A DNA stretch of 64,000 bases, taken from the NCBI GenBank assembly GCA_021809435.1, contig JAKBAD010000004.1, forward strand, positions 1-64,000, read 5' to 3'. Below are positions 28,799 to 38,017 of this stretch, piece by piece. A program made the translations under genes and the position numbers. Position 1 is the stretch's first letter. Each line of letters starts with the position of its first letter. Source of the DNA: Pseudomonadota bacterium (GTDB lineage Bacteria; Pseudomonadota; Alphaproteobacteria; Acetobacterales; Acetobacteraceae). The notes under the pieces were generated by a model. That model was not told the DNA's origin. It saw only the letters and a program-made list of their open reading frames with translations, and did not search any database.

Positions 28799-29002
28799 TC
28801 AGACGGCCTTGAGGTTGATGGCGGCGGCCTTGCCGCGCTCCATGGCAACGTCGAACGACACTTTCTGGCCTTCATTCAGCCCGCGCAGCCCCGCCGACTG
28901 CACGGCCGTGATGTGCACAAACACATCCTTGCCGCCGTCGTCCGGCACGATAAAGCCAAAGCCCTTGGTGGTGTTGAACCATTTCACGGTCCCGGTCGGC
29001 AT
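28799..29002 (-). CDS. Cold-shock protein, single CSD domain
   Basis: A 67-residue OB-fold nucleic-acid-binding protein. RNP1-type KGFGFIVPD and RNP2-type DVFVHI are both present in the order expected for CspA, starting [10 protein letters not shown]. These proteins melt RNA structures and act in cold or stationary-phase adaptation. The open frame continues upstream to 29203, but the extra 67 residues are not protein-like and correspond to the leader. The 211-bp spacer upstream is long enough for the structured 5' leader usual in this family. A terminator follows directly. Confidence 0.95.
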   Translation of the reverse strand: MPTGTVKWFNTTKGFGFIVPDDGGKDVFVHITAVQSAGLRGLNEGQKVSFDVAMERGKAAAINLKAV

Positions 29003-29213
29003 AGATGGTCGCTCCTCAAAAGTCATTTCTCCCGCGCCCCTATGGCGGCGGAGAGACAACCGCGGTCTGGAAAGTCTTGCGGGCGTCCGTCTCTCAACGC
29101 AGCCTGGGGCAAGCCATATTTCGATTGCGGTAGAATTGGCGCAGAAAGCTAAGAAACTGTCAATGTTACGGGCGGTGCGGACGAGGCAATTTTCTTGCCC
29201 CACCCCGCCTTGG
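29003..29213 (-). promoter_or_regulatory. Leader and promoter region of the cold-shock gene
   Basis: The 211 bp between the SYLF gene stop and the csp ATG contain no other gene. The stretch nearest the gene is A/T-rich in part (AGAAAGCTAAGAAACTG near 29143-29159, plus strand). No definite promoter hexamers were found. A long 5' leader is expected from the family. Confidence 0.4.
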
Positions 29214-29879
29214 TTACTGCCCGTAGCGCGTGAGCATGGTGCGCAGCGGCCCGGCGCCGGGGTTGGCGCCCTCGCCGTTCACCACAATATCGCGCGCCGC
29301 CAGCGGCTGGCCGTAATAGCTCTGGTCCGAGCCCGGGTCGGTTGAGAGCACCGAACCCGAGAGCGAGATGCCGCCATAAAGCCCCTGGCTCTTCGAGAAG
29401 GTGATGATATCGGCGTTGAGCGCGGTCGACATGGCGCCGTTCACGCCCGCCCCCAGTGTCGCCACGGAAAGCCCGGCATCGAGCCCAAGCTTGAACTGCG
29501 AGTTGAGCAGCGCGTTCAGCCCGCCATCGGTCATGATGATGATCATCACCTCCGCGGTCTGCACGCCGATTTGCAGCCCGAACGAGCCCGAGCCCAGCGT
29601 GTAGAAGGCCGGGTAGGTCCAGCCGCCCTGGTCATTGCGCGCGCTCATCACGCAGCCGCCGCCCTCGCCGCCCAAAATGAACCCGCCGCGGAAAATGCTG
29701 GGGCACACCACCACGGCCTTGGCCTGGCGCAGAAAAGTCTGGGCCTGGGTGCCCTCGGTGCCGCCCATCATGTCCTCGAGCGCGAGGGTGGCGCTGTCCA
29801 CCAGATGCTGGGGCGTGTCGGCCTGGGCGGCGACGGGCGCCAGGGCGAGCGCGGCGGCGAGCAGATAATGTTTCATCAT
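29214..29879 (-). CDS. SYLF-domain lipid-binding protein (YSC84-like), exported
   Basis: A 221-residue protein with an N-terminal signal peptide ([20 protein letters not shown], cleavage around residue 20). The SYLF/Ysc84 core is evident from [31 protein letters not shown] and the later [26 protein letters not shown]. Such domains bind phosphoinositides in eukaryotes; bacterial members are periplasmic and of unclear function. Two adjacent ATGs are possible: an AGGAG is 4 bp before the first and 7 bp before the second. The first overlaps the stop of the phosphatase gene upstream. Confidence 0.87.
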   Translation of the reverse strand: MMKHYLLAAALALAPVAAQADTPQHLVDSATLALEDMMGGTEGTQAQTFLRQAKAVVVCPSIFRGGFILGGEGGGCVMSARNDQGGWTYPAFYTLGSGSFGLQIGVQTAEVMIIIMTDGGLNALLNSQFKLGLDAGLSVATLGAGVNGAMSTALNADIITFSKSQGLYGGISLSGSVLSTDPGSDQSYYGQPLAARDIVVNGEGANPGAGPLRTMLTRYGQ

Positions 29880-30523
29880 GCGGCTCCTTTTGTGGGGCTG
29901 GCGAAGGGAGAGATATGCTCATTCACCGACAGCACCCGCCAATGCCGGGCCTCGCTATGCTCAAGCACGCTGAGCGAGATGTTGTCGATCTGCAGGCACA
30001 GCGCCTGGTGGGGGGTAAGGCCCAGCGCGAAGGCAATGGCAGCGCGGATGGCCCCGCCATGGCTGACAATCACGGTATCGCGGCCTTGGGCGGTGCCCAG
30101 CAGCCCCTCCAGCCCGGCGCCGACGCGGGAGATAAGCGTGGCGAAGCTCTCGCCGTTGGGCGGCACCTCGGCGGCATGAATGGGCCAGAAGGGGTGGCGC
30201 TGGTCGTGGGTGCGGTTCTCGAATTCGGCGATCGGCTGACCCTGCCAGTCGCCAAAATCCTGCTCGACGAAAGCCGGGTCGATGAGCGGCTGCTGACCGG
30301 GATAGCCGGCATCGATGATCGCCCGGGCGGTGATCTGGGTGCGCGAGAGCGGCGAGCACACCAGCCGCGCGGGGTGGGGCAGGCGGGCGGCCAGCGCCTC
30401 GTAGCGCGGGGCCTGGGCGGTCATGGTCTCGCCGCATACCGGCACATCGTCGGTGCCATAGAGAAAGGGCAGCGAACTGGGGTGCACCAGGGCATGGCGG
30501 ATCAGCCAGAAACGGTGGGTCAT
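29876..30523 (-). CDS. Histidine phosphatase superfamily protein
   Basis: A 215-residue phosphoglycerate-mutase-like phosphatase. The catalytic RHA motif is at the N-terminus (FWLIRHALVHP; RHG is more usual, RHA occurs). The second active-site region is VEQDFGDWQGQ and the C-terminal histidine is in VIVSHGGAIRAAIAF. CobC-type alpha-ribazole phosphatases and other small-molecule phosphatases share these features, so the substrate is open. ATG 30523 gives the family N-terminus; the open frame back to 30868 lies in the permease gene. It starts 5 bp after the permease stop and overlaps the SYLF start. Confidence 0.82.
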   Translation of the reverse strand: MTHRFWLIRHALVHPSSLPFLYGTDDVPVCGETMTAQAPRYEALAARLPHPARLVCSPLSRTQITARAIIDAGYPGQQPLIDPAFVEQDFGDWQGQPIAEFENRTHDQRHPFWPIHAAEVPPNGESFATLISRVGAGLEGLLGTAQGRDTVIVSHGGAIRAAIAFALGLTPHQALCLQIDNISLSVLEHSEARHWRVLSVNEHISPFASPTKGAA

Positions 30524-30528
30524 TGTCG

Positions 30529-31329
30529 TCACTCTCCGATGGCCAGCAGCGCGCCGCGCACCCGCGCGCGGCGAAATTCCGCGCCAAACACCGCCAGCGC
30601 CGCGATGAACCAAAAAATATTGAGCAGGCAGGCCGCGCCCAGCTGCCCCCAATCGGCCATGCCCGTGCGCAGCGCCGCGCGCAGCCCCGCGAAAATATGC
30701 GCCGCCGGCAGCGCCTGGGCCAGAGGCTGCAGCCAGCCGGGCAGGGCGCTGAGCGGGTAATACACGCAGGCCAGCGGCGTCAGCCCAAAGGCGATGGTCC
30801 AGGCCAGCGCCTCGGCCCCCGCGCCATAGCGAAACAGCAGCGCCACGATGCCCAGCGCCATCCACCACCCCATGACCAGCAGGTTGAGGAAAAACAGCAG
30901 CATCACGGGGCCGGGCGCGAACAAATCATAGTGATACAGCAGGTAGGCGATGATTGTGGCAGGAAACAGGCCAAGCGCCGCGCGAATGCCCGAGACCACC
31001 ACCAGCGCCCCAATCAATTCGGCCGGCCGCAAGGGGCTCACGAATAAATGCCCCAGATTGCGCGACCAGATTTCCTCCAAGAACCCAATGGTCACGCCCA
31101 GCTGGGCGCGCAGCGTGATCTCCCACAGCAGCACGCCGCCGATCATGGCGCCCGCCGCCAGCGCCACGCCCGGCGTGGCGTGCAAATGCATGAGATAAGA
31201 CGAGGTAAACCCCCAGATGAGCATGTTGAGCGTCGGCCAATAGGCGATCTCGGCCAGCCGCGGCCAGGAGCGCCGGTACATGCAGGCGTGCCGGTACACC
31301 AGCGCCCCCATGCGCCGCGCCGCGCTCAC
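30529..31329 (-). CDS. ABC-2 type transporter permease
   Basis: A 266-residue membrane protein with about six hydrophobic segments, typical of ABC-2 exporters. Landmarks are YRRSWPRLAEIAYWPTLNMLIWGF near residues 18-41 and the later FGLTPLACVYYPLSALPGWLQPLAQALPAAH, which is the conserved ABC-2 amphipathic/extracellular stretch. The GTG start (31329) overlaps the ATPase stop in GTGA. With its ATPase it forms a two-gene exporter whose cargo is not evident from the sequence. Confidence 0.85.
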   Translation of the reverse strand: MSAARRMGALVYRHACMYRRSWPRLAEIAYWPTLNMLIWGFTSSYLMHLHATPGVALAAGAMIGGVLLWEITLRAQLGVTIGFLEEIWSRNLGHLFVSPLRPAELIGALVVVSGIRAALGLFPATIIAYLLYHYDLFAPGPVMLLFFLNLLVMGWWMALGIVALLFRYGAGAEALAWTIAFGLTPLACVYYPLSALPGWLQPLAQALPAAHIFAGLRAALRTGMADWGQLGAACLLNIFWFIAALAVFGAEFRRARVRGALLAIGE

Positions 31330-32054
31330 AGCGCCTCACTCCGCGCGATGTGCAAAAACACCTCTTCCATGGTCTCGCGCCCATAGCGCGCAATCAGCGC
31401 CTCAGGCGCGCCGCGGTCCACAATCCGCCCGGTTTTCATCATCAGCACATCATCGCACAGCCGCTCCACCTCGGCCATATTATGCGAGGCGAGCAAAATG
31501 GCCGCGCCCGTCTCGCGCTGATAGCTCTCGAGCTGGGTGCGCACATAATCGCCCGTATCGGGGTCGAGGCTGGCGGTGGGTTCGTCGAGCAGCAGCAAAT
31601 CGGGGCGGTTGATGAGCGATTTGGCCAGCGCCACGCGGGTTTTCTGCCCCGCCGAAAGCTCGCCGGCCGGCCGGCGCATGAGGGCGGAGAGGTTGAACTG
31701 CACCGCCAGCTCGGCCACGCGGGCCCCCAAATTGGGCACTGAGTAGAGATGGCCGTAGGTGATCAGGTTTTCCTCAACCGTCAGCCGCCCGGGCAGGGCG
31801 ATATAGGGTGAGGAAAAATTCATCCGCTCCAGCGCCGGAAACCGGTCGCGCGCCATGTCGTGCCCGAGCACGGTGATCTGCCCGCCCGAGGGCACCAAAA
31901 GCCCCAGCAGCAGGGCGATGGTGGTGGTCTTGCCCGCGCCATTGCCGCCCAAAAGCCCCAAAACCCGCCCGGGGGGCAAGGTGAACGAAATATCATCCAC
32001 CGCCAGCGTCGGCCCGTAGCGTTTGGTGAGATTGGTGACCTGAATAGCGTGCAT
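31326..32054 (-). CDS. ABC transporter ATP-binding protein (DrrA/NatA-like exporter)
   Basis: A 242-residue ATPase. Walker A is [15 protein letters not shown], the signature is [17 protein letters not shown], Walker B is [16 protein letters not shown], and the H-switch is [12 protein letters not shown]. It is the exporter type paired with an ABC-2 permease. It is the first gene of a run ATPase, permease, histidine phosphatase, SYLF protein (minus strand) with overlapping or near-touching genes, suggesting one transcription unit starting near 32100. Confidence 0.92.
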   Translation of the reverse strand: MHAIQVTNLTKRYGPTLAVDDISFTLPPGRVLGLLGGNGAGKTTTIALLLGLLVPSGGQITVLGHDMARDRFPALERMNFSSPYIALPGRLTVEENLITYGHLYSVPNLGARVAELAVQFNLSALMRRPAGELSAGQKTRVALAKSLINRPDLLLLDEPTASLDPDTGDYVRTQLESYQRETGAAILLASHNMAEVERLCDDVLMMKTGRIVDRGAPEALIARYGRETMEEVFLHIARSEAL

Positions 32055-32127
32055 GAGGGTGGGATAATCGGTTGGCTTGGTAATGCCAAGTTTAAGCCAG
32101 AGCGTTGTAACATGAGATATTGAGTTC

Positions 32128-32157
32128 TTGGCGACTCTACAAAAACACCTGTAATTT
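32128..32157 (+). promoter_or_regulatory. Possible promoter of the AT-rich orphan gene
   Basis: TTGGCG (32128-32133), an 18-bp spacer and TAATTT (32152-32157) place a transcription start about at the ATG (32164). That would make a leaderless message, consistent with the absence of a Shine-Dalgarno. Confidence 0.35.
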
Positions 32158-32163
32158 CAGCCG

Positions 32164-32766
32164 ATGCAGATAAACATTCCTATTGGACCACTAGATACCG
32201 AGCAAACTGAGAGGTTTCCGGCTTCCTTTGCCCGCGTTCAGGAGTTGTTGTCGTCAAAGCTGACCACAGGCAGTTACTCGTTCGGCTTCGCCCTGGAGTT
32301 AACGTATGACTTTGTTATTTCTCAACAGTACCTGTTTCAAGTTTTAGACGAAATCTCGGGCCTAGAATCAGGGATACCACATATCGGGACAAAAGCCCCA
32401 ATCCCTTTCAAGCATCCGCCGCTCAGGGGTCTGTATCATAAACATTTTTTCACGCCAGCTTTTATGGGCGTAAATCTTTTAAATGAAATGAAAAGGCAAA
32501 ATACTGTGGGCAATTTATTGGCGCCGCATGTGGGAAAAGTTTTTGACGAAGCGATAGCTAAGTCTCTTTGTCGTGAACTGGTTGTTGGAAACTTTGAAAA
32601 GCGTTCCCAACGAGGCGCCCTAACTGGTGAATGGATTATTTTTGATCAAATCAATGGTGCCAATTACTACCTGACACTGAGCACACATAATGAACTTGAT
32701 TATCAGGCTTTTGAACGAATTCAGCGATATAGACAAGTTGATTGCGAGTTGAGAGGGGCTGCCTAA
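32164..32766 (+). CDS. Orphan protein of unknown function in AT-rich DNA
   Basis: A 200-residue soluble protein with no signal peptide or membrane segment and no motif I recognise. It is rich in aromatic residues and His (LYHKHFFTPAFMG, GEWIIFDQINGANYYLTLSTHNE), unlike the Ala/Gly-rich neighbours. Its DNA is far more AT-rich than the surroundings: sample lines give about 30-47% GC where neighbours are clearly above 60%. Codons ending in A/T dominate. The island covers about 32080-32770 and is inserted between the exporter operon and hemW without a detectable transposase, tRNA or repeats. The open frame is intact, suggesting recent transfer with selection. ATG 32164 has no ribosome site; no alternative start fits better. 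Confidence 0.6.
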   Translation: MQINIPIGPLDTEQTERFPASFARVQELLSSKLTTGSYSFGFALELTYDFVISQQYLFQVLDEISGLESGIPHIGTKAPIPFKHPPLRGLYHKHFFTPAFMGVNLLNEMKRQNTVGNLLAPHVGKVFDEAIAKSLCRELVVGNFEKRSQRGALTGEWIIFDQINGANYYLTLSTHNELDYQAFERIQRYRQVDCELRGAA

Positions 32767-32811
32767 TTTTAGGGCTGGCTTTGAGCGACGATAACGCTAT
32801 GTCCTGGAACC

Positions 32812-33969
32812 ATGATCCGCGACCTCGCCCTCGCCCTCTATATCCACTGGCCCTATTGCCTGGCCAAATGCCCTTATTGCGATTTCAACTCGCATGTGGC
32901 GGCGGTGTTGCCCCAGGGGCGTATGCGCGCCGCCCTGCGGGCCGAGCTGGAATTCGAGGCCGCGCGGCTGGGGCCGCGGCGTGTCACCTCGGTTTTTTTC
33001 GGCGGCGGCACGCCCAGCCTGATGGCGCCCGAGACCGTGGCCGCGCTGATTGGCGATGCCGCCCGCCTGTTCACCCTGGCGCCCGATGTTGAGATCACGC
33101 TGGAAGCCAACCCCACCAGCATCGAGGCCGGGCGCTTCGCCGCCTATGCCCAGGCGGGGGTTAACCGGGTGTCGATCGGGGTGCAAAGCCTGCGCGAGGA
33201 TGATTTGCGCTTTCTCGGCCGCCAGCACAGCGCCGAACAGGCCATCAAGGCCATCGAGCTGGGCGCCAAACTCTTCCCGCGCCACGCGTTCGACCTCATC
33301 TATGCCCGCCCCCACCAAACCCAGACCGCCTGGCGCGCCGAGCTGCGCGAGGCGCTGGGTTTGGCCGCCGACCATCTCTCGCTCTATCAGCTCACCATCG
33401 AGGAAGGCACGAAATTCTTCACCCTCCATGCGCGCGGCGCGTTCACCCTGCCCGATGAGGAGCTGGCCGCCCAGCTTTACGACGCCACCCACGAAGAGGC
33501 GGCCAAATTCGGCCTCGCGCCGTACGAGGTTTCGAATTATGCCCGGCCGGGCTCCGAATCCCGGCATAATCTGGCCTATTGGCGCTATCTCGATTACGCG
33601 GGCATCGGCCCCGGCGCCCATGGGCGCCTCACGCTGCCTCACGGTTTTGTCGCCACAACCCGCCACCGCGCGCCCGAGGCCTGGATGGATCTGGTCGAAA
33701 AACAAGGCCACGGCACCACGCTCGAAGAGCCGATCGGCCCGCAAGACCGCGCCCGCGAGGCGCTGATCATGGGGTTGCGGCTCGCCGAAGGGATTGATGA
33801 AACCCGCTTCCAGGCCCGCACCTCGGTCAACCTCGATGACGCGCTGGAGCCCGCGATGCTGGCCACGGCCCTGGCCGAAGGGCTGCTGCGCCGTGAAAAA
33901 GGCCGCCTGAGCGCCACAAAACAGGGGCGCCACAGGCTCGACGCATTGCTGCCCGCTCTGGTCCGATAG
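32812..33969 (+). CDS. hemW: Radical SAM heme chaperone HemW
   Basis: A 385-residue protein related to oxygen-independent coproporphyrinogen oxidase. The [4Fe-4S] motif is C16xxxC20xxC23 followed by D-F rather than x-C: the CxxxCxxCxF pattern marks HemW, whereas HemN has a fourth Cys. The SAM-binding FFGGGTPSL and the RVSIGVQSLREDDL segment are present, as is the HemN C-terminal domain (REALIMGLRLAEGID). HemW binds heme and delivers it to membrane respiratory proteins rather than decarboxylating coproporphyrinogen. The next gene, thrC, starts 31 bp downstream. Confidence 0.92.
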   Translation: MIRDLALALYIHWPYCLAKCPYCDFNSHVAAVLPQGRMRAALRAELEFEAARLGPRRVTSVFFGGGTPSLMAPETVAALIGDAARLFTLAPDVEITLEANPTSIEAGRFAAYAQAGVNRVSIGVQSLREDDLRFLGRQHSAEQAIKAIELGAKLFPRHAFDLIYARPHQTQTAWRAELREALGLAADHLSLYQLTIEEGTKFFTLHARGAFTLPDEELAAQLYDATHEEAAKFGLAPYEVSNYARPGSESRHNLAYWRYLDYAGIGPGAHGRLTLPHGFVATTRHRAPEAWMDLVEKQGHGTTLEEPIGPQDRAREALIMGLRLAEGIDETRFQARTSVNLDDALEPAMLATALAEGLLRREKGRLSATKQGRHRLDALLPALVR

Positions 33970-34000
33970 TATAGGCGGGCGCGGATAAAGAGGATTTTCG

Positions 34001-35398
34001 ATGCGCTATATCTCGACCCGTGGCCAGGCGCCCGAGCTGGATTTCGCCGGCGTGCTGCTGGCGGGCCTCGCCGTTGATGGCGGGCTCTACATGCCCCGTG
34101 AATGGCCGCGCTTCTCGCCCGCCGATCTGCGCGCCCTGCGCGGCTTGCCTTACCCCGAGCTGGCCGCCCGCGTGATCGCGCCGTTTGTCGGCGACTCCGT
34201 AAGCTTCGCCGAGCTGCAAGCCGCCTGCCATAAGGCCTATGCCGGGTTCGCCAGCAAGGCCGTCACGCCGCTGGTGCAGGTCGATACCAATCTCTACGCT
34301 CTCGAACTCTTCCACGGCCCCACGCTCGCCTTCAAGGATCTGGCGCTCCAGCTCGTCGGCCATTTGTTCGAGCTGGTGCTGGCCAAGCGCGGTGAGAAGG
34401 TGCGCATCGTCGGCGCCACCTCGGGCGATACCGGCTCGGCCGCCATCGAGGCGGTGGCCAATCGTGAGAATATCGACATCACCATCCTCCACCCCTTTGG
34501 CAAAACCTCCGAGGTGCAGCGCCGGCAGATGACCAGCGTGGCGGCCGGGAACGTGCTCAATGTGGCGGTGGATGGCACGTTCGATGACTGCCAGGACCTG
34601 GTGAAAGCCATGTTCGCCGATGGCGAATTCCGCGCCGAGATGAACCTCTCGGCGGTCAATTCCATCAATTTCGCGCGCATCGCCGGGCAAATTCCCTATT
34701 ACGTCTATGCCGCGCTCAATCTGGGCGCGCCCGAGCGCGAGGTGGCGGTATCCGTCCCCACCGGCAATTTCGGCAACATCCTGGCCGCCTGGGCCGCCAA
34801 GCAGATGGGCCTGCCGATCGCGCGCTTCATCGTCGGCTCCAACCGCAACGACATTCTGGCCCGCTTCCTGGCCGCCAACGACATGAGCGTGCAGGGCGTC
34901 GCGCCCAGCCTCTCCCCCTCGATGGACATTCAGGTCAGCTCGAATTTCGAGCGCCTGCTGTTCGAATTCCTGGGTCGCGATGCCGCCCTCACCGCCCAGA
35001 CCATGACCGGCTTTCGCCAAAGCGGCAAAATGGCGGTGGCCGATGAGGCGTGGCGCGCCATCACCCGCGACTTCAAGGGCTATCGTCTCTCCGACGACGA
35101 TACGCTCAAGGAAATCAAGCGCTTCTGGGCCGAGAGCGAATATCTGGCCGACCCGCACAGCGTCATCGCCCTGGCGGCGGGGCGTGATCTGGGGCCCATC
35201 GGCATGCCGGTGATCGTGGCGGGCACCGCCCACCCGGCCAAGTTCCCCGATGCCATCGAGCAAGCAGTTGGCATCCGCCCGCCCTTACCGCACCATCTTT
35301 CCGACCTATATGAGCGCCAGGAGCGCTTCACCCGCGCCCCCAACGATCTCACCGCCATCGAGACGCTGGTGCGCAATTTCGCCAACAGGAACAAGTAA
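34001..35398 (+). CDS. thrC: Threonine synthase
   Basis: A PLP enzyme converting O-phosphohomoserine to threonine. It has 465 residues, with the PLP lysine at K112 in HGPTLAFKDLALQ and the phosphate/PLP loops ATSGDTGSAAIEAV and SVPTGNFGNILAAW. The N-terminus MRYISTRGQAPELDFAGVLLAGLAVDGGLYMP is typical of the proteobacterial ThrC. An AGAGG stands 7 bp before the ATG. The M16 peptidase gene starts 3 bp after the stop. The thrC-M16 peptidase pairing is common in alphaproteobacteria. Confidence 0.96.
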   Translation: MRYISTRGQAPELDFAGVLLAGLAVDGGLYMPREWPRFSPADLRALRGLPYPELAARVIAPFVGDSVSFAELQAACHKAYAGFASKAVTPLVQVDTNLYALELFHGPTLAFKDLALQLVGHLFELVLAKRGEKVRIVGATSGDTGSAAIEAVANRENIDITILHPFGKTSEVQRRQMTSVAAGNVLNVAVDGTFDDCQDLVKAMFADGEFRAEMNLSAVNSINFARIAGQIPYYVYAALNLGAPEREVAVSVPTGNFGNILAAWAAKQMGLPIARFIVGSNRNDILARFLAANDMSVQGVAPSLSPSMDIQVSSNFERLLFEFLGRDAALTAQTMTGFRQSGKMAVADEAWRAITRDFKGYRLSDDDTLKEIKRFWAESEYLADPHSVIALAAGRDLGPIGMPVIVAGTAHPAKFPDAIEQAVGIRPPLPHHLSDLYERQERFTRAPNDLTAIETLVRNFANRNK

Positions 35399-35401
35399 TT
35401 G

Positions 35402-36667
35402 ATGACTGAACAGGTTTCCATCACCACTCTGCCCTCGGGCTTGACCGTGCTGTCTGAGCGGATGGAGCGGGTGGAGACCGTCTCGTTCGGCGCCTATGTG
35501 GGCGCCGGCACCCGCCACGAAACCGCGGCCGAAAACGGCGTCGCGCATTTTCTCGAGCATATGGCCTTCAAGGGCACCACCACCCGCACGGCGGCCGATA
35601 TCGCCGAGGCCATCGAGAATGTCGGCGGCCATATCAACGCCTATACCTCCCGCGAACAGACGGCTTATTACGTCAAGCTGCTCAAGGAAGACCTCGCCCT
35701 GGGGGCTGGCATCATCGGCGATATTCTCTGCCACTCCACCTTCGACCCCGATGAGATGGAGCGCGAGCGCGGGGTGATCCTGCAAGAGATCGGCCAGGCG
35801 AACGACACCCCCGATGACGTGATCTTCGACCATTTCCAGTCCGCCGCCTACCCCGCCCAGCCCATGGGCCGCCCCGTTCTGGGCACCGAGGGCATCATCC
35901 GTGGCCTCAAGCGCGAGGCGCTGCACGGCTTCATGGCCCAGCATTACACGCCCCAGAACATGGTCATCGCCGCTTCGGGCAATCTGCGCCACGAGGATGT
36001 GGTCGCCCTGGCCGAACAGCATTTCGCCGATTTGCCGCGTGCCGAGGCCGTACCCCCCATGCCCGCCGACTATATGGGCGGCGAGTTCAGAGAGCTGCGC
36101 GACCTCGACCAGGCCCATATCGTGCTGGGCTTTCCCTCGCCCGGCTATGGCGAGCCCGATTATTACCCCGCCATGCTGCTCTCCACGCTGCTGGGCGGCG
36201 GCATGTCGTCGCGCCTGTTCCAGGAGATCCGCGAGAAGCGCGGGCTGGTCTATTCCATCTATTCCTTCACCAGCCCGGGGCAAGATGGCGGTTTGTTCGG
36301 CATTTACGCCGGCACCGGCGAATCAGAAGCCGCCGAGCTGATGCCCGTGACGCTCGATGAGCTGGCCAAGGTGCAAACCAACGTGACCGAGGCCGAGCTT
36401 GCCCGCGCCCGCGCCCAGCTCAAGGCCGGGCTGCTCATGAGCCTCGAATCCACAGGCAGCCGCTGCGAGCAGATCGCCCGGCAATGGCAGGTCTTTGGCC
36501 GCATCATTCCCGCCGCCGAGACGGTGGCCAAAATCGACGCCGTCGCCATCGCCGACATTGAGCGCGCGGCGAGGGTGATTTTCCGCCAGAAACCAACGCT
36601 CGCCAGCCTTGGCCCCGTGCGCAGCGTCCCCAAAATCTCCACCATCATCGATCGGCTGGCGGCATGA
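35402..36667 (+). CDS. M16 family zinc peptidase (mitochondrial-processing-peptidase-like)
   Basis: A 421-residue metallopeptidase. The inverted zinc motif HxxEH is H49-F-L-E52-H53 in AHFLEHMAFKGT, and the downstream glutamate region is EIRGEQANDT-like (LQEIGQANDTPDD). This group is the bacterial relative of mitochondrial processing peptidase beta. The C-terminal domain has the GGGMSSRLFQEIREKRGLVYSI motif, with the R/Y pair used in substrate binding. A TTG one codon earlier is an alternative start. Its stop overlaps the following PmbA-like start (ATGA). Natural substrates are not known. Confidence 0.93.
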   Translation: MTEQVSITTLPSGLTVLSERMERVETVSFGAYVGAGTRHETAAENGVAHFLEHMAFKGTTTRTAADIAEAIENVGGHINAYTSREQTAYYVKLLKEDLALGAGIIGDILCHSTFDPDEMERERGVILQEIGQANDTPDDVIFDHFQSAAYPAQPMGRPVLGTEGIIRGLKREALHGFMAQHYTPQNMVIAASGNLRHEDVVALAEQHFADLPRAEAVPPMPADYMGGEFRELRDLDQAHIVLGFPSPGYGEPDYYPAMLLSTLLGGGMSSRLFQEIREKRGLVYSIYSFTSPGQDGGLFGIYAGTGESEAAELMPVTLDELAKVQTNVTEAELARARAQLKAGLLMSLESTGSRCEQIARQWQVFGRIIPAAETVAKIDAVAIADIERAARVIFRQKPTLASLGPVRSVPKISTIIDRLAA

Positions 36668-37968
36668 CATATCTTGAACAGGCGGCGCGCGCGCTGCTGG
36701 CGGCGGCCAAGGCGGCGGGCGCCGATACGGCCGAAGTGGTGGTGAGCGAGGGCGCGTCCCTCTCGGTGCAGCGCCGCCTCGGTGCGATCGAGGAGATCGA
36801 GCGCGCCGAGAGCCGCGATGTCAGCCTGCGGGTGTTTCTGGGCCACGCCAATGCCAGCGTCTCGGCCACCAACATCGAGCCCAACGCTTTTGCCCGTCTG
36901 GCCGAACAGGCGGTGTCCATGGCCCGCGTGGTGCCCGAGGACCCTTACGCCGAAATTCCCCTCGCCCCGCCGCCGCCAGACGCGGCGCTCCTCGACCTCG
37001 ACGACCCCGCCGAACCCTCGGTGGAAATGCTCTCCGCCCGCGCCGCCGAGGCCGAGGCGGCCGCGCGGGGCGTTCCCGGCATCACCAATTCCGAAGGCGC
37101 CAACGCCTCCTGGTCGCGCGCCCGCTCACTGCTGGCCACCAGCCACGGGTTTCTGGGCTGCTATGCCCGCTCGCATCACGGGCTCTCGGTCACCGTGCTG
37201 GCGGGTGAGGGCGTGAACATGCAGCGCGATTATGATTACAGCTCCACCGTGCACGGCCAGGACCTGGCCGATCCCGCCGCGTTGGGGTTTGAGGCCGCCC
37301 GGCGCGCGCTGGCCCGGCTGAACCCAGCGCGCCCCCAAACCGGGCGCCTGCCGCTGGTGTTCGACCCGCGCGTGGCGGGCAGTTTTCTGGGCCATCTGGC
37401 CGGCGCCATTGCCGGCGCCTCCATCGCGCGCGGCACCTCGTTCCTCAAGGATTCGCTGGGCACGCGTCTGTTCGCCCCCGGTATCACCATCACCGATGAC
37501 CCAACCCGCCCGCGCGGCCTGCGCTCGCGCCCGTTCGACCGCGAAGGTCAGCCTGTCAGCCGCCGTGATTTCATCGCGGATGGCGTGCTGACGAGCTGGA
37601 TCCTCGACACCCGCGCGGCCAATCAGCTGGGGCTGAAAACCACAGGCAATGCTGGTGGCTTGGGCAATTTCTACCTCCACCCCGGCGCGCTCACGCCAGC
37701 CGCGCTGATGGCCGATATCAAGGAGGGGGTTTATATCACCGAGATGATCGGTTCAGGCGTCAACGGCCTCACGGGCGATTATTCCCGTGGCGCGGCGGGG
37801 TTCATGATCCGTGATGGTCAGCTCGCCGAGCCGGTGGCCGAATTCACCATCGCCGGCAATCTGCGCGAGATGTTCGCCCACCTCACCCCAGCCAACGATC
37901 TCGAATTCAAACGCGGCACCGACGCGCCGACCCTGCGTATCGAAGGCATGACCCTGGCCGGCGCCTGA
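36664..37968 (+). CDS. PmbA/TldD-family metalloprotease
   Basis: A 434-residue protein of the PmbA (TldE) side of the TldD/PmbA family. The N-terminal domain starts with AADTAEVVVSEGASLSVQRR, and the C-terminal domain has SFLKDSLGTRLFAPGITITDDP, NFYLHPG and YITEMIGSGVNGLTGDYSRGAAGFMI, which are characteristic. As in PmbA, the TldD zinc-binding HExxxH is not seen, so this is the non-catalytic partner that forms a heterodimer with TldD (no tldD in this window). The pair degrades unfolded or modified peptides. The ATG overlaps the M16 peptidase stop. Confidence 0.92.
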   Translation: MTYLEQAARALLAAAKAAGADTAEVVVSEGASLSVQRRLGAIEEIERAESRDVSLRVFLGHANASVSATNIEPNAFARLAEQAVSMARVVPEDPYAEIPLAPPPPDAALLDLDDPAEPSVEMLSARAAEAEAAARGVPGITNSEGANASWSRARSLLATSHGFLGCYARSHHGLSVTVLAGEGVNMQRDYDYSSTVHGQDLADPAALGFEAARRALARLNPARPQTGRLPLVFDPRVAGSFLGHLAGAIAGASIARGTSFLKDSLGTRLFAPGITITDDPTRPRGLRSRPFDREGQPVSRRDFIADGVLTSWILDTRAANQLGLKTTGNAGGLGNFYLHPGALTPAALMADIKEGVYITEMIGSGVNGLTGDYSRGAAGFMIRDGQLAEPVAEFTIAGNLREMFAHLTPANDLEFKRGTDAPTLRIEGMTLAGA

Positions 37969-37994
37969 GGCCAGGGCCCCCTAAAAAGGGGTTT

Positions 37995-38017
37995 GCCGGG
38001 CGGGCATGCCGTCCGGC
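37995..38017 (-). terminator. Hairpin ending the chemoreceptor gene
   Basis: Stem GCCGG-G-CGGGCATGCCG-T-CCGGC overlaps the edge of the chemoreceptor stop codon. On the minus strand it is followed by AAACCCCTTTTTAG. The delayed T-run makes termination plausible but not certain. Confidence 0.5.

Noticed and set aside
32055-32163. Integrase attachment site or insertion element beside the AT-rich orphan gene
   Set aside because: I found no flanking direct repeats, terminal inverted repeats or transposase frame. Only the base composition is unusual.
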